Positions 27,291 to 36,032 are shown, counted from the stretch's first letter. The stretch: 64,000 nucleotides of DNA from Butyrivibrio sp. YAB3001 (GCF_900112195.1 NZ_FOKR01000002.1:430833-494832), one strand, 5' to 3'. Notes: generated by a model from the sequence alone, not told the origin. Program-made: numbers and translations.

Positions 27291-28190
27291 ATGAAGGTTA
27301 GCGATATTGCAGGCGGATCTGATGTTAAAATACATGCATGTATCAATAAGCACAACGTCGTTCTCATGACTGAAGCTATTTTCGGTGTTGAGTCCGGTCT
27401 GTTAGTAAAGCCAATGGAATACTTTGGCAGATATATGCAATTTCTTGAGCCTTCACAGGTCCAGATTCGAAACAAAAGAGATGGCCGTGTCTACAATTTC
27501 ATGTCTACATCTATCACACCTGTAAAAACCAGGTATGGTAATTTCCATCTTATTCGCTGCTCTTCTGCTCTGGATCCTGAAAACAGCAGAAAATCCGAGC
27601 GTTTCAACATTGAAAAACTCGGTGTTTTCAGAATTAATGGCAACTCTGCCACCATGAAGAACTGCATCGTACATGATCTTTCAATGCGAGGCATGTCTCT
27701 CATCGTCGATAATGCTTCAAAATGTAAAATCGGTGATCAAATTGATGTAACTTTCAGATACGACAACACTTTGCACAATTACGAAGTCAGCGCCGTTATC
27801 GTCAGAATGTTTGCTGTAAAAAACAAGCCTGCCATTGGCTGTAGTATTTCAAATATGAACGTGGACCTCATCGGTCTATTAAACAATAAAAAAACTGAAA
27901 AATATGGCACCCCTGAGCCTGAAGTCAAAGAAACTGAAAGACCTGCTCCAGACCTCAATCCAGAAATCTCACAGAAACAGCAGATTCTTGAAGTTGAAGA
28001 GGATATCGCCAAACAGCTTATTCCGGAAAAGAATTCTCCTAAGCGTGTATTAAATGCCAATCCTCTTGATCCTTCCCTTCTGGAGCACATAAGCTCAGAT
28101 GAAAAAACAGACAAGCGCCGCAGAAGGGAACATTTAATGGCAGAACAGGCAAAGGCCATAGAAAACCTTTTGGATCTAAGGGATGTGTAA
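27291..28190 (+). CDS. PilZ-domain cyclic-di-GMP receptor
   Basis: A 299-residue soluble protein. Residues 1-95 may form a YcgR-N-like beta domain. The PilZ domain (about 100-200) has the two cyclic-di-GMP-binding signatures RxxxR (RKSER) and DxSxxG (HDLSMRGMSL). The last 90 residues are charged and probably unstructured, with a helical end (RRRREHLMAEQAKAIENLLD). By analogy with YcgR it could act on flagellar rotation or exopolysaccharide machinery. It faces the GGDEF/EAL block only 1.2 kb away, forming a plausible local signalling circuit. The start follows GGGGGAT; a terminator follows at 28196. Confidence 0.88.
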   Translation: MKVSDIAGGSDVKIHACINKHNVVLMTEAIFGVESGLLVKPMEYFGRYMQFLEPSQVQIRNKRDGRVYNFMSTSITPVKTRYGNFHLIRCSSALDPENSRKSERFNIEKLGVFRINGNSATMKNCIVHDLSMRGMSLIVDNASKCKIGDQIDVTFRYDNTLHNYEVSAVIVRMFAVKNKPAIGCSISNMNVDLIGLLNNKKTEKYGTPEPEVKETERPAPDLNPEISQKQQILEVEEDIAKQLIPEKNSPKRVLNANPLDPSLLEHISSDEKTDKRRRREHLMAEQAKAIENLLDLRDV

Positions 28191-28195
28191 AATAT

Positions 28196-28250
28196 AAGAG
28201 CTTTGGAAGAGAATAGTTGAACTATCCTCTTCTAAGGCTCTTTCTTATTT
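28196..28250 (+). terminator. Rho-independent terminator after the PilZ gene
   Basis: AAGAGC, GAAGAG and TAGTT pair with AACTA, CTCTTC and GCTCTT, followed by a T-rich tail. Confidence 0.82.
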
Positions 28251-28557
28251 GAATAAATCATTGTCATTCTTAACAATTTATATTCATCATCTCACAAAAG
28301 CCGCAGTAAACGAGCATTTCTGTATGAACAGTAACATAATATATGGCTATGAACATATAATGTATTATATATTTACATGTATGTGTATATATTTTTATAC
28401 GATAATTGTGTATTTTCCACATATAGTTATCATTTAACACCATTTCTTTATCTATATTCACTACTATTTCTTTATATTCACAATGAAATAATAATAAATT
28501 ATACAATTATTATGTATTTTTTATAAAGTTTTTATATCTTTTTCTATTTTTATGTTG
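28251..28557. other. AT-rich stretch without genes
   Basis: About 300 bp, rich in ATATAT-like steps, with only short frames that lack ribosome sites. It leads into the -10 element of the candidate RNA at 28558 and may carry its upstream promoter elements; nothing else is seen. Confidence 0.5.
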
Positions 28558-28563
28558 TATAAT
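28558..28563 (+). promoter_or_regulatory. -10 element of the candidate noncoding RNA
   Basis: A perfect TATAAT in AT-rich surroundings. No good -35 hexamer is placed 17 bases upstream. Transcription would begin near 28570. Confidence 0.45.
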
Positions 28564-28569
28564 AAATTT

Positions 28570-28842
28570 ATCAACAAGAGAGATACACAACAAACGGGAG
28601 TAAAGACGAGGACAGCTGAGATAGCGATGCTTTATCGAAGCCTAGCCTTAGGTCTATAAACGGAACATTTCAGCTAAGGTAGCTTACGCTTTACTGATGC
28701 GTAGAAATGTAAAATATTAAAGAGGTATCAAGAGCGGCTTAAGCTTCACTCAAGGGTATCACCACTCCACAGCAAATGTGACGTATGTTTCACACAAGCC
28801 CAGGGAAATTCAAAAGACCAGCTTTCGAGCTGGTCTTTTTTT
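28570..28842 (+). ncRNA. Candidate structured noncoding RNA of about 270 nt
   Basis: The stretch starts just after TATAAT, is less AT-rich than its surroundings and ends in a strong intrinsic terminator, but holds no gene on the plus strand. Pairings include the closing GGAGT (28597) with ACTCC (28764), AGCTGA with TCAGCT, CCTA-GCCT-TAGG, ACATTT with AAATGT enclosing TTACGC/GCGTAG, and GTGA-CGTATGTT-TCAC. It does not show the signatures of tmRNA, SRP RNA or RNase P RNA. A 6S RNA or the raiA-motif RNA class are candidates to test; I cannot assign it from memory. The gene after it is on the other strand, so it is not a leader. Confidence 0.6.
28812..28842 (+). terminator. Terminator of the candidate noncoding RNA
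   Basis: AAGACCAGC-TTTCGA-GCTGGTCTT followed by seven T residues in total. Confidence 0.92.
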
Positions 28843-28993
28843 GTGCATATATTTTAAATCTAATGGCTGTATTAATACTAATCTCTTTACCGTTCTTACG
28901 CTTAGTATTTTTCCCCACTCGATTCATATTCACTCTACTACTTCTAAGGTAGCTACTTACACAATACAATATCTGCCTGGGATGCTCAATTTA

Positions 28994-30727
28994 TCACACT
29001 CTCCCCAATTGCATGCGATAGTATTTCTCGTACAAGCCGCCCTGTTTCACAAGTTCTTTATGCGTTCCTCTCTCCCTGATTCCATCACCGTCAAGGACAA
29101 TGATCTCGTCCGCACCAAGTATTGTAGACAACCTGTGCGCAATTGTGATTGTAGTTCTGCCAACCGACAATTTATCAAGGCTTTCCTGAATATAACGCTC
29201 ACTCTCATTATCCAAAGCACTGGTCGCCTCATCAAGAATCAGAATTGGCGGGTTCTTAAGGAAAACTCTCGCAATCGCAATTCTCTGTTTCTGTCCACCG
29301 GATAGCCTTGCTCCTCTTTCTCCCACCTGAGTCTCAAAACCATTCGGAAGACTTTCAATAAACTCCAGAAGGTCAGCCTTTTTAGCAGCTTCAACAATTT
29401 CTTCCATCGTTGCCTGTGGCTTTCCATAGGCAATATTCTCTTTTACCGTTCCATTAAAAAGATATACGTCCTGCTGCACAATACCTATGAATGAGCGAAG
29501 AGATTTCTGTGTAACATCTCTGATGTCTCTTCCGTCAATCTTAACGCTTCCACTCGTCACATCATAAAACCTTGGAAGAAGCGAACAAAGCGTAGTTTTG
29601 CCGCCTCCGGAGGGTCCCACTATCGCGACAGATTTGCCTGCCTCAACATGAAGGTTTATATCAGAAAGAACCGCTTCATCATTTTCATAGGAAAAAGATA
29701 CGTTCTCGTAGTCAATAACGCCTTTGACTTCACTAAATTCTCCTGCATCTTCTCTATCAACGATTGAAGGCACAGTCTCGATTACTTCAACAAATCTTTC
29801 AAATCCCGCAAGTCCCTTTTGAAGCTGCTCAGTAAATTCCACAAGCACATTAACAGGATTTATGAAAATATTGATGTACAGCGCATAGATTGCCAGGTCT
29901 TCTCCGGTCATCTGGCCCTTTGCAATAAAAAAACCTCCTGCCACAAGAACAGTTATAAACATCATTCCTTCAAAGAAATTGTTGCCGGAATTGAAAATAG
30001 CCATCTGCCTGTAGTTGGCATTTTTTGAATCAAGAAACTCAAGATTGCTCTTATCGAATTTTTCTTTTTCAATATCTTCTCCGGTAAAAGACTTAACTAC
30101 CCTGATACCCCCCAGCGTATCTTGAAGTGATGAATTGATTCCCGCAATCTTTTTCCTGTTGTCCCTAAACGTTGTGCGCATCTTTCTATTTTGGAAAATC
30201 GCAAATATTGCCATGCAGAACACAACCGCAACAAGACAGATCGTCATAGGCACATTTATCCTCATAAGAAGAATGAATGAGCCCACTATTTTTACAACAG
30301 AAATAAAAATATTCTCAGGTCCATGATGCGCAAGCTCAGAAATATCGAACAGATCCGATACAAGCTTACTCATCATTTCGCCTGTATTATGCGTATCGTA
30401 ATAGGAAAAAGAAAAAGCCTCGAACTTATCAAAAAGCTCTCTCCTCATTCCCGATTCCATCCTGGCTCCCATCATATGCCCCTGGTATGTCACATACCAT
30501 CTGCACAGCGAGCGGACTACATACATTGCAATCAAAAGAACTGCTATTATACCAAGTCTTTGCATAATGATTTCCGGCTCTTCAAGAAACAGCGTAGCTC
30601 GAAGTATCCTTAAAAACTGCGGAAATGTCAGATCAATCACTGATAATATCGAAGCACACAAAAGGTCAAATAAGAACACTCCGATATATGGTTTATAGTA
30701 TGGGATAAATTTTCTGATAAGATTCAT
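28994..30727 (-). CDS. ABC transporter, fused permease and ATPase (exporter type)
   Basis: A 577-residue half-transporter of the MsbA/LmrA kind, expected to form a homodimer. The membrane domain has six helices (residues 15-310). The ATPase has Walker A GPSGGGKTTLC, Q-loop IVQQDVYLF, signature LSGGQKQRIAIARVFL, Walker B ILILDEATSAL and the switch His in TIAHRLSTI. The substrate (drug, lipid or peptide) is unknown. The start is ATGAATCTT, five bases after AGGAG; a longer frame upstream would include a hairpin region. An intrinsic-terminator structure lies only 28-70 bp upstream, suggesting attenuation. No partner transporter is adjacent. Confidence 0.92.
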   Translation of the reverse strand: MNLIRKFIPYYKPYIGVFLFDLLCASILSVIDLTFPQFLRILRATLFLEEPEIIMQRLGIIAVLLIAMYVVRSLCRWYVTYQGHMMGARMESGMRRELFDKFEAFSFSYYDTHNTGEMMSKLVSDLFDISELAHHGPENIFISVVKIVGSFILLMRINVPMTICLVAVVFCMAIFAIFQNRKMRTTFRDNRKKIAGINSSLQDTLGGIRVVKSFTGEDIEKEKFDKSNLEFLDSKNANYRQMAIFNSGNNFFEGMMFITVLVAGGFFIAKGQMTGEDLAIYALYINIFINPVNVLVEFTEQLQKGLAGFERFVEVIETVPSIVDREDAGEFSEVKGVIDYENVSFSYENDEAVLSDINLHVEAGKSVAIVGPSGGGKTTLCSLLPRFYDVTSGSVKIDGRDIRDVTQKSLRSFIGIVQQDVYLFNGTVKENIAYGKPQATMEEIVEAAKKADLLEFIESLPNGFETQVGERGARLSGGQKQRIAIARVFLKNPPILILDEATSALDNESERYIQESLDKLSVGRTTITIAHRLSTILGADEIIVLDGDGIRERGTHKELVKQGGLYEKYYRMQLGRV

Positions 30728-30754
30728 GTCGTCTCCTGTAGAATGTAATTTTTG

Positions 30755-30796
30755 CCAAAGAAAAAGCATGTACTTTGAATTATAAAGCACATGCTC
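30755..30796 (-). terminator. Terminator-like hairpin in the leader of the ABC transporter gene
   Basis: Minus-strand AGCATGTGCT and AGTACATGCT pair around a loop of about 11 bases, followed by TTTTTCTTT. No minus-strand gene precedes it for over 700 bp, so it may act as an attenuator of the transporter gene. Confidence 0.65.
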
Positions 30797-31006
30797 TTGG
30801 GTTTGCAAACTATTCTGAACATGCACACTCCTTCTTGTTTTTTATTTTTGCATATTCATCTGTAATTGGTGATGCATCTTATTATCACTGTTATCAGCAA
30901 AATAAAGCTCTATATTTTTCGCGATTTAAGATTTTTTAATTTCATTTTAGGTACTACCATGATAATTGTAGTAGAACACCTTCACACCAAAATGGAGGAA
31001 ATAAAT

Positions 31007-31423
31007 ATGTATGAGGTAGATAAAAGAGAAATACAGGAAGCAATAGAAGCTGCTGATGTTGCACTTGACCATCTTTATAGAGCAAAGAAAAGCCTTTCAA
31101 GTGCAAGTGGCTGGGGACTCTTTGATACTCTTGGCGGCGGTTTTATAAGTGGTCTTATCAAGCACGCCAGGATGGGTGATGCTGAAGCCGAGATTGATGC
31201 TGCCAAGAAAGCACTTGAAAGGTTTTCAAAAGAGCTAAGGGATGTTAACGGATACTCTTCCATCCATATCAATGGACTTCTTACTTTTGGTGACCTTTTC
31301 TGTGATGGTTTCCTTATGGATGTTATCGTACAATCACAGATTGGAAAGGCCAAAAGAGATTGTGAACAGACAATAGAACAGGTTACAAGAATAAAGCATG
31401 ACTTACAGGCCATGCTCAGATAA
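31007..31423 (+). CDS. Conserved helical protein of unknown function
   Basis: A 138-residue protein. Two long amphipathic helices (residues 1-30 and 110-138) flank a glycine-rich centre: SASGWGLFDTLGGGFISGLI followed by KHARMGDAEAEID, and later LLTFGDLFCDGFLMDVIVQS. The GWG...GGG...K-H pattern recurs in Firmicute proteins of unknown role, as I remember. The start ATG is eight bases from GGAGG. There is no signal peptide, but the glycine-rich part is weakly hydrophobic. It is monocistronic and divergent from the ABC exporter. Confidence 0.75.
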   Translation: MYEVDKREIQEAIEAADVALDHLYRAKKSLSSASGWGLFDTLGGGFISGLIKHARMGDAEAEIDAAKKALERFSKELRDVNGYSSIHINGLLTFGDLFCDGFLMDVIVQSQIGKAKRDCEQTIEQVTRIKHDLQAMLR

Positions 31424-31440
31424 AAGATTATTACCACTTT

Positions 31441-31471
31441 CGTTTAAAGTCGCAATTTGCGACTTTAAACG
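31441..31471. repeat. Near-perfect 31-bp palindrome
   Basis: CGTTTAAAGTCGC-AATTT-GCGACTTTAAACG, between two convergent genes. There is no T-tract, so it may be an operator or a weak bidirectional end. Confidence 0.6.
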
Positions 31472-31527
31472 TTCCGGTAGCTGATTGGGTGGGCCTTTTA
31501 CATATGCTGCATAGTCGTCATTGTTAT

Positions 31528-32685
31528 CTAGCAGTGTATCTTATTTATCTTTTCCTTTAGTGCGTTTTCAAATTCTTCTTCAAAAGCTTTTTCTTGTGGG
31601 CTACCTATCTGAGGAATGCTGACCATTTCTTTTTTCCATGAAGACAGATAAATAGCATTTGATAAAAGAAGACTCTTTCTTCCTTCTCTTCCATCAGCTA
31701 TACTTTTCCCTTCTCCACTTATCTCACCAGCAAAAGAATTTAAAACTTTTACGTAAGGTGTAGGCTCACTGTCCGGTCTTATCTCTGTCCATGTTCCATT
31801 TATTTTTCGGAAAAAGTCGGTAGATGTTTTCTTATAGTCTGCTTCTTTTCCGCCCATCTCCTGCTCTAATTCACCAATCCTGATGATACCATTTTCGCAG
31901 ACAACAAGTGCTTCTTCTAATGAAATCTCTAGTCTGTTGATGTCTGGAGCATCTCCCGTGGAAGTAATGAATGTTCCTGTTGCTCCATTATCCCATTCCA
32001 TATATGCGGTCACATCATCTTCCACTTCAATATCGTGAAATCTTCCTTCATGACAGAATCCCTGAACCCTTACTGGGCTTCCGCAAATCCACTGAAGAAG
32101 ATCCAGATTATGTGGGCACTGGTTTAAAAGAACTCCGCCTCCATCTTTTTCCCAGGTTGCATGCCATGAGCTTGATTTATAATATTGCTCAGGGCGATAC
32201 CAGTCGGTTACTACCCAGTTCACTCTCTTGAGAGCACCATATTTCCCACTTGAAACAATTTCTTTTAACTTGATATAAACCGGAAGTGTTCTCTGGTTAA
32301 AGACCATTGAAAAGATTTTTCCTGACCTGTCAGCAGCTTCTTCCATGAGCCTCGCCTGCCTTGAATATACTCCGGATGGTTTATCACAGAGTACATGAAG
32401 ATTATTCTTAAATGCTCTTACTGCAATCTCTTCGTGAGCATAATGGGGAGTTGCTATTATCACAGCATCAATATTAAGCTCCCCATTTTCAACAGCTTCA
32501 AAGAGCATATCTGCACTTTCAAAGACCGGCACTCCGTCTTCTAATGATTTATGAAGAAGTTTCTTGTATGGTTCCTTTAATCTTGTAAGGGCAGCAAGTT
32601 TCATTCCATTTACAAGACCATCTTGCAGAATGGATGCATATTTGCTTCCCATATTTCCAACACCTATAACAGCTGTTCTTATCAT
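31528..32685 (-). CDS. Gfo/Idh/MocA-family oxidoreductase
   Basis: A 385-residue NAD(P)-dependent sugar or cyclitol dehydrogenase. The Rossmann start is TAVIGVGNMGSKYASIL, the catalytic Lys lies in LHVLCDKPSGVY and the later block reads GGGVLLNQCPHNLDLLQWI, with the family's conserved His. The substrate cannot be determined; inositol and sugar derivatives are common. It starts with GGAAGG upstream and lies about 135 bp after an enoate-reductase gene, separated by a terminator, so it is a separate unit. Confidence 0.9.
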   Translation of the reverse strand: MIRTAVIGVGNMGSKYASILQDGLVNGMKLAALTRLKEPYKKLLHKSLEDGVPVFESADMLFEAVENGELNIDAVIIATPHYAHEEIAVRAFKNNLHVLCDKPSGVYSRQARLMEEAADRSGKIFSMVFNQRTLPVYIKLKEIVSSGKYGALKRVNWVVTDWYRPEQYYKSSSWHATWEKDGGGVLLNQCPHNLDLLQWICGSPVRVQGFCHEGRFHDIEVEDDVTAYMEWDNGATGTFITSTGDAPDINRLEISLEEALVVCENGIIRIGELEQEMGGKEADYKKTSTDFFRKINGTWTEIRPDSEPTPYVKVLNSFAGEISGEGKSIADGREGRKSLLLSNAIYLSSWKKEMVSIPQIGSPQEKAFEEEFENALKEKINKIHC

Positions 32686-32731
32686 TTATGTTACCTTCCT
32701 GAATATATATAATTTCCCCATTCATAGGATA

Positions 32732-32765
32732 TAAAAATAAGGCGAAGCCGACAAGGGCTTCGCCA
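32732..32765 (-). terminator. Rho-independent terminator of the enoate reductase gene
   Basis: GGCGAAGCC and GGCTTCGCC pair, followed on the minus strand by TTATTTTTAT. Confidence 0.9.
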
Positions 32766-32820
32766 ATTAGAATCATAGATATGAAATGCTTACAACGTTA
32801 ATTATAGTAATATATCCCAC

Positions 32821-34740
32821 TTATTCCATAACTCGAATAGCATGATAAGCTTCATGAATAGCTGTAAGTATCTTTCTTGGAGCAATTGCATCACCAACAA
32901 CTGTAACGTCTTCATAGCATTCTTCAAGTACATCTTCAAGTTGGTTATTAGCTCTGAAGCCTGCTGCATTAAGAACACTGTCGCAGTTAATTGTTGTCTG
33001 CTTGCCATCTTTTTCAAAAGTTAAACTGTCTTTTGTGATCTTAAGAACCTTGGCGCCAGCTTCGACCTTAACACCACGTTCTTTTACCATCTTTCTAAGA
33101 TGCTGATCGTTGTTGAGACAGTGCGCTGCTGTATAAAGAATATCAGGAAGCATCTCAACAATAGTTACTTCTTCTGCATTTACAGCAATATCACAAGCTG
33201 CCTCTGTTCCTGCAAGGCCACCGCCTATTACTACTACTTTTTTACCAACACATGCTTTATGTGTCAGATAATCGCTAACAAGAATTGTATTCTCGATGCC
33301 CTCAATAGGAGGAATCACCGGAGAAGCACCTGCAGCAAGAATAACCTTATCAAAGTTTCCACCTTTTACATTTTCAGCTGTTGCTACCTTATTGAGTTTA
33401 ATATCAACTCCGGACTTGTAACACTGTATTTCAAGATGTCTGATGAGACGAAGAACATCTGATTTGAAATCAGGACCGCCGGCTGCCCATAATGTTCCGC
33501 CAAGTCGTGATTCTTTTTCCCAAAGCTGAACATTCCATCCACGTTTTCTCGCTGTTATAGCAGCTTCCATACCTGCAGGGCCACCACCGATGACAAGAAT
33601 ATTTTTTACGCTGCCATCCGGCTTAGGAAGCTTGAATGATTTTTCTGCATAGCAAAGCGGATTAACAGCACAATAGTAGTGCTTTCCGGAAAAGCCTGCA
33701 AGAAGACATTCATTACATCCAACACAAGGTGTGATATCCTCAAGATGTCCTGATTTAACCTTGGTTGGCCAATATGGATCAGCAAGCATCTGATGACCAA
33801 GTCCTACATAATCAACTATTTCATCTTCTATTGTCTTTTTTGCAACTTCGGGTTTAAGCTGTTTTCCGTCGCCGAGTACTGGGATATTTACAACCTCTTT
33901 AATTGCTTTCTGTGCATCAATCTTATGTGCATCCTTACTATAAACAGTGGTAATTGCCTGGAACCACTCCTCATAACATCCTGTATCAACATGAAGCGCT
34001 GTAATGCCTGACTTTTCAAGGATCTTTGCCATTTCGATTCCTTCGTCAATAGTACGGAATCCTTCTACTCTATGGATAGGAGTGAATTTAACGATTATTG
34101 GGAAATTCTTAGGCACATTCTTCTGGATTGCTTCAATACATTCAAGGGTAAATCTCATTCTGTTTTCAAGGCTTCCACCATATTCGTCTGTGCGGTTGTT
34201 CCACTGTACTGATTGGAACTGGTCAAGTAGATATCCGCCATAAGCATGAAGCTCAATAGCATCTGCGCCTGCATTTATAGCAAGTGAAGCTGAATAACCA
34301 ATCTTTTCAACAAGATATTTGATATCCTCTTTTTCAAAAGGCTTGCATATAAGATCTGGGAACCAGAATGAACTTACGCTACCTGCACTGTAAGGTGCTG
34401 TAAATGGATCAGTAAACTGCTGCCTTCCAAGACCTGGTGAAAGCTGTACACAAACCTTTGCTCCATAATGGTGACATCTTTCAATAAGCATGTTCAAGCG
34501 TTCAACATGATGAAAATTTGATAGCTCTGTACATGGTCTGGGCTCATACTTTGTTGAAACAACGTTTGCGCCTGTAATGATGAGTCCTGCGCCACCTTTT
34601 GCTCTTTCTTCAAAATAGTCAATACCTTCATTACAATAGGAACCGTCTGCCTCTCCTGTTGTCCCCATTGGTGACATGAAGATTCGATTCTTAAGCTTCA
34701 TAGACCCCAGTGTAGTTTTGTCGAATAAACTGTGTGACAT
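32821..34740 (-). CDS. Old Yellow Enzyme-type NADH:flavin oxidoreductase / enoate reductase
   Basis: A 639-residue three-part flavoenzyme of the 2,4-dienoyl-CoA reductase/2-enoate reductase/BaiCD group. An FMN TIM barrel (about 1-335) includes RIFMSPMGT and AIELHAYGGYLLDQF. A [4Fe-4S] cluster motif C-x2-C-x2-C-x11-C lies near 339-358 (CVGCNECLLAG). FAD (ILVIGGGPAGMEAAITARKR) and NAD (VVVIGGGLAGTEAACDI) domains follow. It reduces an activated C=C bond with NADH; the substrate could be a bile acid, enoate or dietary compound. The start follows GGAGG. It is divergent from a TetR gene and has two operator-like sites in its promoter region, so it is probably induced by its own substrate. Confidence 0.92.
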   Translation of the reverse strand: MSHSLFDKTTLGSMKLKNRIFMSPMGTTGEADGSYCNEGIDYFEERAKGGAGLIITGANVVSTKYEPRPCTELSNFHHVERLNMLIERCHHYGAKVCVQLSPGLGRQQFTDPFTAPYSAGSVSSFWFPDLICKPFEKEDIKYLVEKIGYSASLAINAGADAIELHAYGGYLLDQFQSVQWNNRTDEYGGSLENRMRFTLECIEAIQKNVPKNFPIIVKFTPIHRVEGFRTIDEGIEMAKILEKSGITALHVDTGCYEEWFQAITTVYSKDAHKIDAQKAIKEVVNIPVLGDGKQLKPEVAKKTIEDEIVDYVGLGHQMLADPYWPTKVKSGHLEDITPCVGCNECLLAGFSGKHYYCAVNPLCYAEKSFKLPKPDGSVKNILVIGGGPAGMEAAITARKRGWNVQLWEKESRLGGTLWAAGGPDFKSDVLRLIRHLEIQCYKSGVDIKLNKVATAENVKGGNFDKVILAAGASPVIPPIEGIENTILVSDYLTHKACVGKKVVVIGGGLAGTEAACDIAVNAEEVTIVEMLPDILYTAAHCLNNDQHLRKMVKERGVKVEAGAKVLKITKDSLTFEKDGKQTTINCDSVLNAAGFRANNQLEDVLEECYEDVTVVGDAIAPRKILTAIHEAYHAIRVME

Positions 34741-34754
34741 ACATATCCTCCTTT

Positions 34755-34768
34755 TTTACCTTAGTAAA
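34755..34768. promoter_or_regulatory. TetR operator-like site 1
   Basis: TTTACCTTAGTAAA lies just upstream of the enoate reductase ribosome site. It matches site 3 (TTTACCATAGTAAA) at 13 of 14 positions. Confidence 0.65.
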
Positions 34769-34774
34769 CGAACA

Positions 34775-34789
34775 TTTGCCATAGGTAAA
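34775..34789. promoter_or_regulatory. TetR operator-like site 2
   Basis: TTTGCCATAGGTAAA is a near-palindrome 20 bp from site 1, with the same TTTRCC and GTAAA half-sites. Confidence 0.5.
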
Positions 34790-34975
34790 TTATCGCGTTA
34801 AAAAGGGTATGTTGTCAAATATAAATAGGGCATATTGCACAAATTCATTCTTTTAAACAAATTTAATATGTTACTTTTATACAGTTTCACAAAGCGATTT
34901 TTATGAGATAAATTAAAGATATTTAACTGTATACCGCAAAAGAAGTATGTGATATCATATCAAAGTAAATATTTT

Positions 34976-34989
34976 TTTACCATAGTAAA
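34976..34989. promoter_or_regulatory. TetR operator-like site 3
   Basis: TTTACCATAGTAAA overlaps the start of the ribosome site of the TetR gene (AAAGGG), placing the regulator under its own control. Confidence 0.65.
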
Positions 34990-34999
34990 GGGATATAAA

Positions 35000-35599
35000 A
35001 TGAAGCAGATAACTAAGGAAACAATCAGAAACACAACAATAGAACTTATCAGGAAAAAGGGATATGCAAATGTTACAATAAACGATATTTGTGAATCTTG
35101 TGATATCACTAAACCAACCTTTTATAAATATGCCGGTTCAAAAGACGAACTGATTTTGGATTTATATGACACAACTATAACAGAGCTGATTTCAGATCCA
35201 TTCTATTTCATTGAAGCTGATTCATCATTTGAGCAGCTTATATATATCTTTTCAAAACTCATTGGGGATACCATGTCATTTGGCAGTGATCTTTTTAGCC
35301 ATATGATAATATCTAATCTTCAGGAAAACCATCACAGCCTTGATATGAGAGATTCGCTAACAAGAATGTGTGAGCTTATAATTAAAAAAGCACAGCAAAA
35401 AGGGGAGATTAGAAACTCTAACTCCCCTGAGATTCTATATAATGTACTTGCTCACACCTTTACAGGGCATGAGGTAAAATGGTGCATCAGCAAAGGCACC
35501 AGTAATGATTTTGAAAACTTCTTTCTCGGGCTTAATGCAATACTGGATGTTCGTGATGACCTGAAGGACTTATATAAGAAATACCTTCCACAAGGATAA
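35000..35599 (+). CDS. TetR/AcrR-family transcriptional regulator
   Basis: A 199-residue repressor-like protein. The N-terminal helix-turn-helix reads GYANVTINDICESCDITKPT followed by FYKYAGSKDELILDLYD, the standard TetR pattern. The C-terminal ligand-binding region is helical and not assignable. The ATG is chosen because AAAGGG lies seven bases before it and because homology begins at MKQITKETIRNTT; the frame extends 17 codons upstream through an operator-like site. It faces the enoate reductase gene. Three matching TTTACC-type sites in the shared region suggest it represses both genes. Confidence 0.9.
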   Translation: MKQITKETIRNTTIELIRKKGYANVTINDICESCDITKPTFYKYAGSKDELILDLYDTTITELISDPFYFIEADSSFEQLIYIFSKLIGDTMSFGSDLFSHMIISNLQENHHSLDMRDSLTRMCELIIKKAQQKGEIRNSNSPEILYNVLAHTFTGHEVKWCISKGTSNDFENFFLGLNAILDVRDDLKDLYKKYLPQG

Positions 35600-35679
35600 G
35601 AATAAACTCTCTAATGAGTCATTTGCTCACGAAATGTGCAGCATAGTGTTGCATTTTTTGTCTGAACAGTAACCTGTTC

Positions 35680-35904
35680 TTAGCCAGCAAAAATATTGTT
35701 CTCACCGCAGTGTTCGCATATAGCGTGATCACCGCTTATGTCTACTGTGATGTTCTCATGACAATGATGGCAGGATATCTGCATCATCTGAGCCTTTGAT
35801 AGATTATCATTTGTATTTATTTTAACTGTTCCCATATTTGCAGTAATAATAGTAGCCATAACAAGTACTGTAATTTTTCTCATAAATCCCATTCCCATAT
35901 TCAT
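35680..35904 (-). CDS. Small exported or membrane protein with zinc-ribbon-like cysteines
   Basis: A 74-residue protein. An N-terminal hydrophobic segment MRKITVLVMATIITANMG could be a signal peptide or anchor. The C-terminus has CHHC and CEHC pairs (ISCHHCHENITVDISG, AICEHCGENN), a compact zinc-ribbon arrangement. Such a finger outside the membrane is unusual, so the orientation may be cytoplasmic. The ATG is four bases from GGAG. It lies alone between the TetR gene and the secreted repeat protein. Function unknown. Confidence 0.65.
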   Translation of the reverse strand: MNMGMGFMRKITVLVMATIITANMGTVKINTNDNLSKAQMMQISCHHCHENITVDISGDHAICEHCGENNIFAG

Positions 35905-36001
35905 ACATCTCCTTCTGTTATCTTATGAATATAGGTTAACATTTCATTTATCACAGAAGTGTCACTAACATGGAAAAAGAAGAAAAGCTTTTGAAACATA
36001 G

Positions 36002-36032
36002 AAAAATGCAGCCCTTCTGAGCTGCATTTTTT
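36002..36032 (-). terminator. Terminator of the LRR/InlB-repeat protein gene
   Basis: AAATGCAGC and GCTGCATTT pair, followed by TTTCTA on the minus strand. The same stem sequence ends the ATPase gene at 39848-39880. Confidence 0.88.

Noticed and set aside
28778..29305. A 175-codon plus-strand frame
   Set aside because: It begins inside the candidate RNA, runs across its terminator and is antisense to the end of the ABC transporter gene.
30866..31006. Longer start for the 138-residue helical protein
   Set aside because: The extension is hydrophobic AT-rich promoter sequence, and the strong GGAGG lies before the later ATG.
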